Assembly: GCF_023544665.1 (NCBI RefSeq)
Contig: NZ_JAMJFL010000015.1
Span: forward strand, 124,001-188,000
Reading direction: 5' to 3'
Length of the DNA stretch: 64,000 nucleotides
DNA from: Streptomyces sp. YS415
GTDB lineage: Bacteria > Actinomycetota > Actinomycetes > Streptomycetales > Streptomycetaceae
The notes under the pieces: model-generated
The model's database searches: none
What the model was told of the DNA's origin: nothing
Seen by the model: the letters and a program-made list of their open reading frames with translations, nothing else
Shown here: positions 26,506-34,475 of the stretch, one piece after another
Numbering within the stretch: the stretch's first letter is position 1
Layout of the letters: every line of letters begins with the position of its first letter
Program-made: the position numbers and the translations under genes

Positions 26506-27423
26506 TCACACCTTCAGGTACTTGCGCAGCGCGAAGAACGCGGCCAGCGCCGGCATCACGAAGCTCGTCGCGAGGATGAGCGGCAGATACTTCAGCACCG
26601 CGTCCCAGCCGATGAAATTGATCAGATTCAGCTTCTCGGACAGCGCGAGTCCGTGATCGATGATGAAGTACCGGGCGACCACCAGGAATCCGCAGGCGAC
26701 CGCGCCGCCGATCAGTCCGGCGACCGCGGCCTCCATGATGAACGGCGCCTGGATGTAGAAGCCCGAGGCGCCGACCAGGCGCATGATCCCGGTCTCGCGC
26801 CGCCGGCTGAACGCCGAGACGCGCACGGTGTTGACGATCAGCATCAGCGCGACCACCAGCATCAGCGCCATCACCGCGCGGGCGGCCCAGTTCATGCCGT
26901 TGAGCAGCCCGAATAGATTGTCCAGGATGCCCTTTTGGTCCTGCACCGACTGCACCCCGTCACGCCCGTCGAAGGCGGTGGCGATGACCTGGTACTTCTC
27001 CGGGTCGGTGAGCTTGATCCGGTACGACTCCTGCATCTGGTCCGGCGTGAGCGAGCTGGCCAGCGGGGAGTCGCCGAACTGCTCCTTGTAGTGCTTGTAC
27101 GCCTGGTCCTGGGACTCGTACGTCACGGAGTCGACGACCGTCATCTTCTTCAGGTCGGCGAGGATCTCCTTCTTCTGGTCCGAGGTCACCGCGCCCTTGG
27201 CGCAGTTGGGGTCGGACTCGGCGTCGCTCTTGTTGCAGAGGAAGACCGAGACGTTGACCTTGTCGTACCAGTAGCCCTTCATGGTGCTGACCTGGTCGCT
27301 CATCAGGAGCGACCCGCCGAACAGGGCGAGCGACAGGGCGACGGAGACGATGACGGCGAACGTCATCGTCAGATTGCGGCGGAGACCGACACCGATCTCG
27401 GACAGTACGAACTGGGCGCGCAT
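26506..27423 (-). CDS. ftsX: Cell division ABC-like permease FtsX
   Basis: FtsX forms a membrane complex with FtsE that couples ATP hydrolysis to activation of peptidoglycan hydrolases at the septum and cell wall. The 305-residue protein has an N-terminal helix (RRNLTMTFAVIVSVALSLALFGGSLL), then a large outer domain (about 45-170) with two Cys in FLCNKSDAESDPNCAKG that may form a disulfide. Three C-terminal helices follow (AVMALMLVVALMLIVNTVRVSAFSRRRETGIMRLVGAS...). The RRRETGIMRLVGAS segment is a family hallmark. It is 40 bp after ftsE and co-directional. Confidence 0.95.
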   Translation of the reverse strand: MRAQFVLSEIGVGLRRNLTMTFAVIVSVALSLALFGGSLLMSDQVSTMKGYWYDKVNVSVFLCNKSDAESDPNCAKGAVTSDQKKEILADLKKMTVVDSVTYESQDQAYKHYKEQFGDSPLASSLTPDQMQESYRIKLTDPEKYQVIATAFDGRDGVQSVQDQKGILDNLFGLLNGMNWAARAVMALMLVVALMLIVNTVRVSAFSRRRETGIMRLVGASGFYIQAPFIMEAAVAGLIGGAVACGFLVVARYFIIDHGLALSEKLNLINFIGWDAVLKYLPLILATSFVMPALAAFFALRKYLKV

Positions 27424-27463
27424 GGCGTCTGCTTCAAGCCTTTCCGTGGAACTCGCTGCGGTC

Positions 27464-28153
27464 TCAGTGCTGGTAGCCGTAGACGCCGCGGGCCTGGTCG
27501 CGGACGAGGCGGCCCTTCTCCAGCTCGATGACGCGCTTGCGCATCTGGTCCACGATGTTCTGGTCGTGCGTCGCCATCACCACGGTGGTGCCGGTCCGGT
27601 TGATCCGGTCCAGCAGCTTCATGATGCCGACGGAGGTCTGCGGGTCGAGGTTGCCGGTGGGCTCGTCGGCGATCAGCAGCTTGGGCCGGTTGACGAAGGC
27701 CCGCGCGATGGCGACGCGCTGCTGCTCACCGCCGGACAGCTCGCCCGGCATGCGCTCCTCCTTGCCGCCGAGCCCGACGAGGTCGAGCACCTGCGGCACG
27801 GACTTGCGGATCTCGCCGCGCGACTTGCCGATCACCTCCTGCGCGAAGGCGACGTTCTCGGCGACCGTCTTGTTGGGCAGGAGCCGGAAGTCCTGGAACA
27901 CCGTGCCCAGCTGGCGCCGCATCTGCGGGACCTTCCAGTTGGACAGGCGCGCGAGATCCTTGCCCAGAACGTGCACCTGACCGTGGCTGCACCGCTCCTC
28001 ACGGAGGACCAGCCGCAGGAAGGTGGACTTTCCGGAGCCGGAGGACCCCACGAGGAAGACGAACTCGCCCTTCTCCACTTCCAGGGAGACATCCCTGAGT
28101 GCGGGGCGGGTCTGCTTGGGGTAGACCTTGGATACGTTGTCGAATCGGATCAC
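27464..28153 (-). CDS. ftsE: Cell division ATP-binding protein FtsE
   Basis: The 229-residue cytosolic ABC ATPase has Walker A GSSGSGKST (about 36-44), Q-loop FQDFRLLPNKTV, signature LSGGEQQRVAIARA, Walker B LLIADEPTGNLD and switch His in ATHDQ. It powers FtsX. The start is the GTG at 28153 (MIRFDNVSKVYPKQ); the frame continues upstream to 28273 but lacks FtsE similarity there. No clear ribosome site precedes it, so a leaderless message or a hidden site is possible. It is first in the ftsEX pair and divergent from the small zinc-ribbon gene. Confidence 0.95.
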   Translation of the reverse strand: MIRFDNVSKVYPKQTRPALRDVSLEVEKGEFVFLVGSSGSGKSTFLRLVLREERCSHGQVHVLGKDLARLSNWKVPQMRRQLGTVFQDFRLLPNKTVAENVAFAQEVIGKSRGEIRKSVPQVLDLVGLGGKEERMPGELSGGEQQRVAIARAFVNRPKLLIADEPTGNLDPQTSVGIMKLLDRINRTGTTVVMATHDQNIVDQMRKRVIELEKGRLVRDQARGVYGYQH

Positions 28154-28388
28154 GGATGCACCACGGGTCGCCGGGGGTAGATGAGCGTGACCATACGCGA
28201 GTCGGGTGCGGGGGCGCAGGCGCCGGTCGGGGTTGCACCATGGATGTGCGTATTTGTACCGGGCTCCGGTCACCCCCTTTCATCGCGCCCAGGCAGCCTC
28301 CGGGGGAACCTGGCACAGTAGGTGGGGGAACGTTCTGGGTCCCTGAGACGTTCTCCCCCCGGAACCACTCACAAGAAGGGCGAGGCGC

Positions 28389-28580
28389 ATGACGTACGAC
28401 CGGCTGGTGTGCGCGAACTGCGCGGCGCCCGTGAACGAGGGCCGCTGCCCGGTCTGCCGGGCCAACCGCGAGCGGCTTCAGCAGGGGAATCCGCTCGCGA
28501 ATCTGACCCCGATGACGCTGATCGCACTGCTGGCGGTGCTGATCGCGGCGGTGGCGCTGCTGGCGCACCAGACCGCGTAG
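28389..28580 (+). CDS. Small zinc-ribbon membrane protein
   Basis: The 63-residue product starts MTYDRLVCANCAAPVNEGRCPVCRANRERL. Two CxxC pairs would bind one zinc in the cytosol, followed by one membrane helix (MTLIALLAVLIAAVALLAHQT). The ATG follows a fine AGAAGGGCGAGG site. It is a short conserved-looking gene with no known role, divergent from ftsE. The strong hairpin at 28636 follows it. Confidence 0.75.
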   Translation: MTYDRLVCANCAAPVNEGRCPVCRANRERLQQGNPLANLTPMTLIALLAVLIAAVALLAHQTA

Positions 28581-28635
28581 AGCGGCCCCGGAAGACCTGC
28601 GCGACGACAACACGGAATACATCACAGACGGCATA

Positions 28636-28673
28636 CGAAGGGCCCGGAGCGCTGCTGCGCTCCGGGCCCTTCG
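28636..28673. terminator. Perfect 16-bp hairpin between convergent genes
   Basis: CGAAGGGCCCGGAGCG (28636-28651) pairs with 28658-28673 around a 6-nt loop. It separates the small zinc-ribbon gene from the sortase-type surface protein gene. Confidence 0.85.
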
Positions 28674-28702
28674 TCACACGCGGTGTGCGCGGGCGGCTAC
28701 CG

Positions 28703-29311
28703 TCAGGCAGCCGCACCGCCGCGGCCGCTCACCAGGCGCGGAAGCACCCGGAAGCCGACGCCACCGGCGATCATCGTGGCGGCGCCGATGATCAGGAAGG
28801 TGGTCTGCGCGGCACCGGTCTCGGCCAGCTCCTCACCGCTGCCCTGGGCGGAGGTGTCGGAGGTGGTGTCCTCACCGGTGTCGGTCAGGGAGGAGGAACC
28901 CTGCTGCTGGGCGGAGTCACCGGAGCCGCCGTCGGGGTCGGTGTTGTTGCCGCCGCCGTTTCCGTTGCCATTCCCGTTGCCGTTGCCGTTCCCATTGCCG
29001 TTCCCGTTGCCCGGGTCCTCGGTGGGCTCGGCGGTGGGCTCCGGGTCCTCGGTGGGCTCGGTCGGCTCCTCGGTGGGCTCCGTCGGCTCCTCGGTAGGCT
29101 CCGGGTCCTCGGTCGGGATGACCGTCGGCTCGGTGGTGGAGGGCTCCGGCTCGGGCTCGGAGGTCGAGGGCTCCGGCTCGGGCGTGACGCAAATACCCAG
29201 TTCGTCACACACGTCGGCGGAAGCGACACCCGCGGCGGAGAGCGAAGCGCCGGCCGCGATCACGGCACCGGCCGCCAGTCGCGCGACACGGATCCGCGTC
29301 TTGTTGGTCAT
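28703..29311 (-). CDS. LAxTG-type sortase-anchored surface protein with Glu/Pro/Thr and Gly-Asn repeats
   Basis: The 202-residue precursor has a signal peptide (MTNKTRIRVARLAAGAVIAAGASLSAAGVASA) and a short mature head with two Cys (DVCDELGICV). Pro/Glu/Thr repeats of the type EPTEEPTEPT and a nine-fold Gly-Asn run follow (encoded about 28956-29010). The end has the class E sortase motif LAETG, a membrane helix (TTFLIIGAATMIAGGVGF) and an Arg tail (RLVSGRGG). It is predicted to be covalently attached to the cell wall. No sortase gene is adjacent. The low-complexity stalk is likely to vary in length between strains. Confidence 0.85.
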   Translation of the reverse strand: MTNKTRIRVARLAAGAVIAAGASLSAAGVASADVCDELGICVTPEPEPSTSEPEPEPSTTEPTVIPTEDPEPTEEPTEPTEEPTEPTEDPEPTAEPTEDPGNGNGNGNGNGNGNGNGNGGGNNTDPDGGSGDSAQQQGSSSLTDTGEDTTSDTSAQGSGEELAETGAAQTTFLIIGAATMIAGGVGFRVLPRLVSGRGGAAA

Positions 29312-29606
29312 GTGGTTGCTACCCCCAGTAGCTCATCGTCAGTGAGGCGGCGCTCGGGGCGGTGATCGACGGAAGGAGCTGAATTCGAGCCCCCCGGTTC
29401 ACATGCGCCCCGGAGATACGCATGCCGCGCTTCACCCTTCCGATTTTTCAAAGCAACGTCAAGGCCGTTGCGTACGCGATGTCCGGGTACGGGTTCTTTG
29501 CCGGAGGAGGAAGCCTGTGAGTGTGATGTAAAACCCAGACATCGGGCACAGAAAAGGCAACTGCCGCCCCGACGGCGGCAGTTGCCTTGTCGATAAAACG
29601 CTTCGC
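29312..29606. other. Intergenic region between the surface protein and prfB
   Basis: Holds the presumed promoter of the surface protein gene and the prfB terminator (29554-29588). Part of it, near 29450-29530, is less GC-rich than its surroundings. No gene seen. Confidence 0.5.
29554..29588 (-). terminator. Rho-independent terminator of prfB
   Basis: AAGGCAACTGCCGCC (29554-29568) pairs with 29574-29588 around a 5-nt loop. On the minus strand the stem ends CCTTTTC, a short U run, making this the most classical terminator in the window. It lies 18 nt after the prfB stop. Confidence 0.88.
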
Positions 29607-30713
29607 TTACTTCTCCTGCTGCTTGCGCCAGCGAATTCCGGCCTCCAGGAAGCCGTCGATCTCACCGTCGAGCACGGCCTGCGGGTTGCCGACCTCGAAT
29701 TCCGTACGCAGGTCCTTGACCATCTGGTACGGGTGCAGGACGTACGAACGCATCTGGTTGCCCCAGGAGTTGCCGCCGTCGCCCTTGAGGGCGTTCATCT
29801 TGGCCTGCTCCTCCTGGCGGCGCCGCTCCAGCAGCTTGGCCTGGAGGACGTTCATGGCGGTGGCCTTGTTCTGGATCTGCGACCGCTCGTTCTGGCAGGA
29901 GACGACGATGCCGGTGGGGAGGTGGGTGAGGCGGACCGCGGAGTCGGTCGTGTTCACGCCCTGGCCGCCGGGACCGGACGAGCGGTACACGTCGACGCGC
30001 AGCTCGGACTCGTCGATCTCGATGTGGTCGGTCTGCTCGACCACGGGAAGCACCTCGACGCCCGCGAAGGAGGTCTGGCGGCGGCCCTGGTTGTCGAAGG
30101 GCGAGATCCGGACGAGCCGGTGCGTGCCCTGCTCGACGGAGAGCGTGCCGTAGGCGTACGGCACCTGCACGGAGAAGGTGGTCGACTTGATGCCGGCCTC
30201 CTCCGCGTACGAGGTCTCGATCAGCTCGGTCTTGTAGCCGTGCCGCTCCGCCCAGCGCAGGTACATGCGCTGCAGCTGCTCGGCGAAGTCGGCGGCGTCG
30301 ACGCCACCGGCCTCGGCGCGGATGTTCACCAGCGCCTCGCGGGAGTCGTACTCCCCGCTGAGCAGGGTGCGGACCTCCATCTCGTCCAGCGCCTTCTTGA
30401 CGGAGGTGAGTTCGGACTCGGCCTCGGCGCGGGCGTCCGGGTCGTCCTCCTCCTCGGCCATCTCGAAGAGCACGCTGAGATCGTCGATGCGACCGCGCAG
30501 GGTCTCGGCCTTCCGCACCTCGGCCTGGAGGTGGGAGAGCTTGCTGGTGATCTTCTGCGCCTCGTCCGGGTTGTCCCACAGGGACGGCGCGGCCGCCTGC
30601 TCCTCGAGCACGGCGATGTCTGCCCTCAGCTTGTCGAGGTCCAGAACGGCCTCGATCGACTCCATGGTCGAGGAGAGGGACTTGAGCTCTTCGGATACAT
30701 CGACGACTGCCAC
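29607..30713 (-). CDS. prfB: Peptide chain release factor 2 (RF2)
   Basis: RF2 ends translation at UGA and UAA codons. The 368-residue protein has the N-terminal coiled coil, the RF2-specific SPF stop-codon motif in VRISPFDNQGRRQTSFAG and the universal GGQ motif in SSGPGGQGVNTTDSAVRLTHLPTG (about residue 248) that triggers hydrolysis at the peptidyl transferase centre. The frame is continuous from the GTG at 30713, so the autoregulatory +1 frameshift of E. coli prfB is absent, as is normal in actinobacteria. TGGGAG lies close before the start. Confidence 0.95.
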   Translation of the reverse strand: MAVVDVSEELKSLSSTMESIEAVLDLDKLRADIAVLEEQAAAPSLWDNPDEAQKITSKLSHLQAEVRKAETLRGRIDDLSVLFEMAEEEDDPDARAEAESELTSVKKALDEMEVRTLLSGEYDSREALVNIRAEAGGVDAADFAEQLQRMYLRWAERHGYKTELIETSYAEEAGIKSTTFSVQVPYAYGTLSVEQGTHRLVRISPFDNQGRRQTSFAGVEVLPVVEQTDHIEIDESELRVDVYRSSGPGGQGVNTTDSAVRLTHLPTGIVVSCQNERSQIQNKATAMNVLQAKLLERRRQEEQAKMNALKGDGGNSWGNQMRSYVLHPYQMVKDLRTEFEVGNPQAVLDGEIDGFLEAGIRWRKQQEK

Positions 30714-30789
30714 GCTCCCAGCGTAACGGCTCCGCCGGGCGTCGAGGGCCGGTGGCCGCCCGGCACCGGTGCGACCGGCGCCCGCGGGC

Positions 30790-31150
30790 CGCCGCGGGCC
30801 GTGATCTCACGGCCGGAGAGCCTGGGGCACCGACCTCCCGCAGACCGCCGCCTCGCGGTCACGGAGTCTCCGGCGCCCCGAGCCTCCGCGGGCCACCGCG
30901 GGCCGTCGCCTCGCGGTCAAGGAGTTCCCGGTGCCGAGCTCCCCCAGGCCGCCGCAGGTCGTCGCCTCGCGGTCGGGAGTCCCGGGCGCCGGCCTCCCGC
31001 AGGCCGCCGCGAGCCATCGCCTGGCAGTCGGGAAGTCCCCGGTGCCGACCTCCCACGAGCCCTCGCCTCCCGGTCACGGACACCCGGGCGCCGACCTCCC
31101 ACGGGCCCTCGCCTCCCGGTCAGGGAGTCTCCGGTGCCGAGTTCTCCTGG
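30790..31150. repeat. Imperfect tandem repeat array between prfB and pkaB
   Basis: A motif GCCTCGCGGTC or close variants starts at 30850, 30908, 30964, 31019, 31065 and 31111 (spacing 58, 56, 55, 46, 46 bp). Between these, each unit carries a GGAGT-CCGGTGCCGA-CCTCCC-like stretch. A further unit is visible from about 30790. The last unit runs into the final codons of pkaB. The 406-bp gap (30714-31119) holds no credible gene; the short frames in it are low-complexity. Confidence 0.8.
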
Positions 31151-32355
31151 TCGTCGCGCGGAGTCGCCCCCGCGTCGTCGCCCGTTGTCGCCAGCCAGGT
31201 GCCGACGCCTGCCGCCGCCGCCAGCGCCACCGCCGCCGCGCCCAGGGCCAGCCGGCGCCGCCGGGTGGCCGCGCGGTGCCGGGCCGAGCCCGGGCGGGGG
31301 GCGCCCGACGCCCGGGGCACCCGGGCCGTGCCGCGGGCGCCGCCCGCCAGCTCGTCAGGTCCCGGCACCCTCATCGACGTATGGGTGTCCCGGTTGGAGT
31401 CGGCCGGCTTCGCGCCCGGCACCAGGGGCACCGCGCCCCGGCGCACCGGACGCGAGGGCGCGGGCTGATCCGGTGCCGTCTCCTCCTCGACCGGCTCGGT
31501 GTCCGGCTCGTCCACGTCCAGCGGCGGCATGCCCGTCAGCATCGGCAGCAGCTCGCGCAGCCGCGCCCCCAGCTCCGAGGCGCGCAGCCGGGAGGCCGGC
31601 GCCTTGGCCAGGCACTGCACGATCAGCTGCCACAGCTCGTCCGGGATGCCGGGCAGCGGGGCGACCGTCTCCGTCACATGGCGGCGCAGGACCGCCCCGG
31701 GGTGGCCGCCGCCGAACGGCGTGAAGCCCGCCAGCAGCTCGTACAGGACGGTGGCCAGGGCGTAGATGTCCACCGACGCCCGCGGCGGCAGTCCCTCCAC
31801 GATCTCCGGCGCCAGGTAGTCCGGCGTACCGATGATCTTGGTGGCGCGGGTCCGCTTCGGGGAGTCGATCAGCTTCGCGACGCCGAAGTCGGTCAGCAGC
31901 GCGGGGTGCGCGCCGCCGGGGCCCAGCGGGCCCTGCATGTCCAGCAGGACGTTCTCCGGCTTCACGTCGCGGTGCACGACCCCCGCCGCGTGCGCCGCCG
32001 CGAGGCCGTCCGCCACGTCCGCCACGATCGCCACCGCGGCCTCCGGCGCCAGCCGCTTGTCCCGGTCGAGGCGGGTGCGCAGATCGGTGCCCCGGACCAG
32101 GTCCATGACGAGCGCGAGGTCGTTGCCGTCGACGACCAGGTCCCGCACGGAGACGACGCGCGGGTGCTCGAGACCGAGCAGCGCGGTGCGCTCCTGCACG
32201 AAGCGTCCGACGAGTTCCTGGTCGGACGCGAGGTCCTCGCGCAGCAGCTTGATGGCGACGGGGCCCTCGGGCCCCTCGCCCAGCCACACCGTGCCGGCGC
32301 TGCCCCGGCCCAGGATCTGGTGGGCGGTGTACCGGCTGCCGATCTTCCGTGCCAA
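31120..32355 (-). CDS. pkaB: Serine/threonine protein kinase PkaB-like
   Basis: This Hanks-type kinase phosphorylates Ser/Thr on partner proteins. The 411 residues show the Gly loop GRGSAGTVW (16-24), catalytic Lys36 in VAIK, the loop HRDVKPEN (about 128-135), DFG in LLTDFGVAK and APE in DYLAPEIVEG. After the kinase domain (about 1-275) comes a Pro/Arg-rich linker and one membrane helix (LALGAAAVALAAAAGVGTWLA) with a short outer tail. There are no PASTA repeats, so it is not a PknB-type wall sensor. It lies 120 bp downstream of pkaA on the same strand, the known tandem arrangement in Streptomyces. The tail overlaps a tandem-repeat array. Confidence 0.92.
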   Translation of the reverse strand: MARKIGSRYTAHQILGRGSAGTVWLGEGPEGPVAIKLLREDLASDQELVGRFVQERTALLGLEHPRVVSVRDLVVDGNDLALVMDLVRGTDLRTRLDRDKRLAPEAAVAIVADVADGLAAAHAAGVVHRDVKPENVLLDMQGPLGPGGAHPALLTDFGVAKLIDSPKRTRATKIIGTPDYLAPEIVEGLPPRASVDIYALATVLYELLAGFTPFGGGHPGAVLRRHVTETVAPLPGIPDELWQLIVQCLAKAPASRLRASELGARLRELLPMLTGMPPLDVDEPDTEPVEEETAPDQPAPSRPVRRGAVPLVPGAKPADSNRDTHTSMRVPGPDELAGGARGTARVPRASGAPRPGSARHRAATRRRRLALGAAAVALAAAAGVGTWLATTGDDAGATPRDDQENSAPETP

Positions 32356-32475
32356 GACTGCTCCTACAGACGCGTGTTGCCGACAAAGCTACGCGTCCGA
32401 GGAGCCGACCTTCACCGTGGAGGCGGAAATCACCCGCCGGGTGTCGACAAATCCACAGAGTCGCTACGGGCCGCG

Positions 32476-34113
32476 CTACTGACCCGAGGATCCGCCGCTC
32501 AGGTCGCCGATCCACCCCGTCACCGTGGTGAACCAGTCCGTGAGTTGCTCCCAGTACCCCTTGCCGGTCCCGATCCAGTCCTGCAGCGGGCTCAGCTCCC
32601 ACACCAGCCATCCGGCCACGAACAGGATGACGAGCGAGAACAGGCAGCCCTTGAGGCAGCCGAGACCCGGGATCCGCATCGGGTTGGCGCTGCGCTGGCG
32701 CGGCTGGCGCGGCTCCCGCTGCGGCCGCTGGGGCTCGGGGGCGGGCGGCGGCGCGTACCGCTGCGGCTGCGGCTGCTGGGGGCGGGGCTGCTGCTGGGGC
32801 CGCGGCTGCTGCTGCGGGGCGTACTGCTGCTGGCCCTGCTGGGGATAGCCGTACCCGGGCTGCGGCTGCTGGGGCCGGCGCTGCGGCGGCTGCTGCGGGC
32901 GGGCGACCTGCCGCTGGGGGCGGCGGCGCAGCGGGTCCTGGCTGGGGTCGAGGTACTGGACCTGCGTCTGCTCGTTGCGGTCGCGCGCGGCCCGCATCTG
33001 GTTCTGCCAGGGGTGCGGGTCCTCGGGCGAGGGTCCGCCGGGCCCGCCCTGCGGCACGGGCGGCAGGACGGCGGTGGGGTCGGCGGCGCCGGACGGTCCG
33101 GCGGTGTGCGGCATGACGCTGGTCGCGGCGTTGGGGTCGTAGCCGCCTGCGCCGTGCGGCAGCACCTGCGTGGGGTCGGCCGAGCCCGGGACCGGGGCGG
33201 GCGCCGGGTCGGGCGCGAGCAGCGCGGCAACGCCGTCGGCGGCGGCGATCTGCGCGGAGTTCGCGTGCACCCCGATGCCCGCGGCGACGACGCGCAGGCC
33301 GCGGGCGAGGTTCTCGGCGCTGGGGCGCCGGTCGGGGTCCTTGGACAGACAGCGCTCGATGACCGTCCACAGCGGGTCGGGGACCGTGGAGGGGCGGCGC
33401 GGCTCGGCGCTCAGGTGCTGGTGGAGGACTTCCAGGGCCGAGCCGCCGGAGAACGGGGGCCGACCGGTGACCAGCTCGTACAGCAGGATGCCGGCGCCGT
33501 AGATGTCGACGGCGGAGGTCTGCGGGCGGCCCTCGGCGGACTCGGGCGCCACGTACGCGGGCGTGCCGACGAATTCGTGGGTGCGGGTCAGGCCCGGGGA
33601 GTCGGCGAGCCGGGCGATGCCGAAGTCGGTGAGCATCGGGTGCATCTGCCCGCCGTCCTGCTTCAGCAGGACGTTCGCCGGCTTCAGGTCGCGGTGCACC
33701 ACCCCGTCGGCGTGGCTCGCGGCGAGCGCGTCGGCGATCTGGGCGGTGAGCAGGGCGGCGGCGACCGGGCTGAAGGGGCCGTTCTCACGCAGATAGCGGT
33801 GCAGGTCGGGGCCGTCGACGAGGTCCATGACCAGCGCCAGCAGCTCGCCCTCGACGACCAGGTCACGGACCCGGACGATGTTCGGGTGGGTCAGCCGGAG
33901 CAGGACGGAGCGCTCCCGGAGGAACCGCATGACGATGTCCGCGTCGCTGGCCAGCTCCTCCTTGAGGACCTTGATCGCGACGGTCTCCCCGGGCTGGCCC
34001 GGCACGGCCGCCTCGGCGCCCGCGGTCTCACGCTGGCGGGCTCGCCAGACGGTGCCCGTGGCGCCGCGTCCGAGCGGCTCCTCGAGCAGGTACTTGCTGC
34101 CGACTGGCCGCAC
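32476..34113 (-). CDS. pkaA: Serine/threonine protein kinase PkaA-like
   Basis: The 545-residue Hanks-type kinase has Gly loop GRGATGTVW, Lys48 in VAIK, HRDLKPAN (about 137-144), DFG in MLTDFGIAR and APE in AYVAPESAEG. A Pro/Gln-rich linker (about 360-470) resembles that of other Streptomyces kinases. It is followed by one membrane helix (LKGCLFSLVILFVAGWLVWEL) and an outer tail of about 45 residues. The GTG at 34113 is used because GGGAG lies 8 bases upstream and the product begins MRPVGSKYLLEE, as in PkaA; the frame extends to 34164. It diverges from the FHA-FtsK gene, whose FHA domain could read a phosphothreonine made by these kinases (inference). Confidence 0.92.
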   Translation of the reverse strand: MRPVGSKYLLEEPLGRGATGTVWRARQRETAGAEAAVPGQPGETVAIKVLKEELASDADIVMRFLRERSVLLRLTHPNIVRVRDLVVEGELLALVMDLVDGPDLHRYLRENGPFSPVAAALLTAQIADALAASHADGVVHRDLKPANVLLKQDGGQMHPMLTDFGIARLADSPGLTRTHEFVGTPAYVAPESAEGRPQTSAVDIYGAGILLYELVTGRPPFSGGSALEVLHQHLSAEPRRPSTVPDPLWTVIERCLSKDPDRRPSAENLARGLRVVAAGIGVHANSAQIAAADGVAALLAPDPAPAPVPGSADPTQVLPHGAGGYDPNAATSVMPHTAGPSGAADPTAVLPPVPQGGPGGPSPEDPHPWQNQMRAARDRNEQTQVQYLDPSQDPLRRRPQRQVARPQQPPQRRPQQPQPGYGYPQQGQQQYAPQQQPRPQQQPRPQQPQPQRYAPPPAPEPQRPQREPRQPRQRSANPMRIPGLGCLKGCLFSLVILFVAGWLVWELSPLQDWIGTGKGYWEQLTDWFTTVTGWIGDLSGGSSGQ

Positions 34114-34475
34114 GTCACGCGCTCCCTGCTGATTGCCTGAAAGTGTTCCGATGTTCCGACCCACTGTAGTGCCGGGCGGATCGAAGCAAAGGTTCGCAGG
34201 AAAGACGCTCGGGCCGTTCTGTTTGGTTGCCCGAGCCGTTCGTGACCGATCTCAAGTGATCGTGAGCGCGGCAGGTATCAGGCATTTTTGCGGGCAGAGC
34301 CGACCAATCAAGATCACTTGCCACCGGGCGGCGGGCGCGTTGTCAGTGGCAGGTGCGAGGATGCCTTCCGTACTGGCCGATGTGCTCGTGTGGCGGTGGG
34401 GGAAGTCCGCGGTGGGGGACCGCGGGGCGTCGTCCCCGTTCGCGGGTGCCCGTGCAGAAGGGACCGCTGACGGCG
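34114..34475. promoter_or_regulatory. Divergent promoter region of pkaA and the FHA-FtsK gene, with a spaced inverted repeat
   Basis: The 362-bp gap holds CAAGTGATC at 34253-34261 and its exact complement GATCACTTG at 34312-34320, 59 bp apart centre to centre. Around them the sequence is less GC-rich. The spacing, about 5.6 helical turns, could suit DNA looping by a regulator bound at both arms. No gene seen. Confidence 0.5.

Noticed and set aside
29607..30713. Programmed frameshift in prfB
   Set aside because: The frame is continuous from the start codon, with no internal early UGA; actinobacteria normally lack it.
30790..31150. CRISPR-like array
   Set aside because: Units are imperfect, of unequal length, with no constant repeat and unique spacer pattern, and no cas genes are in the window.
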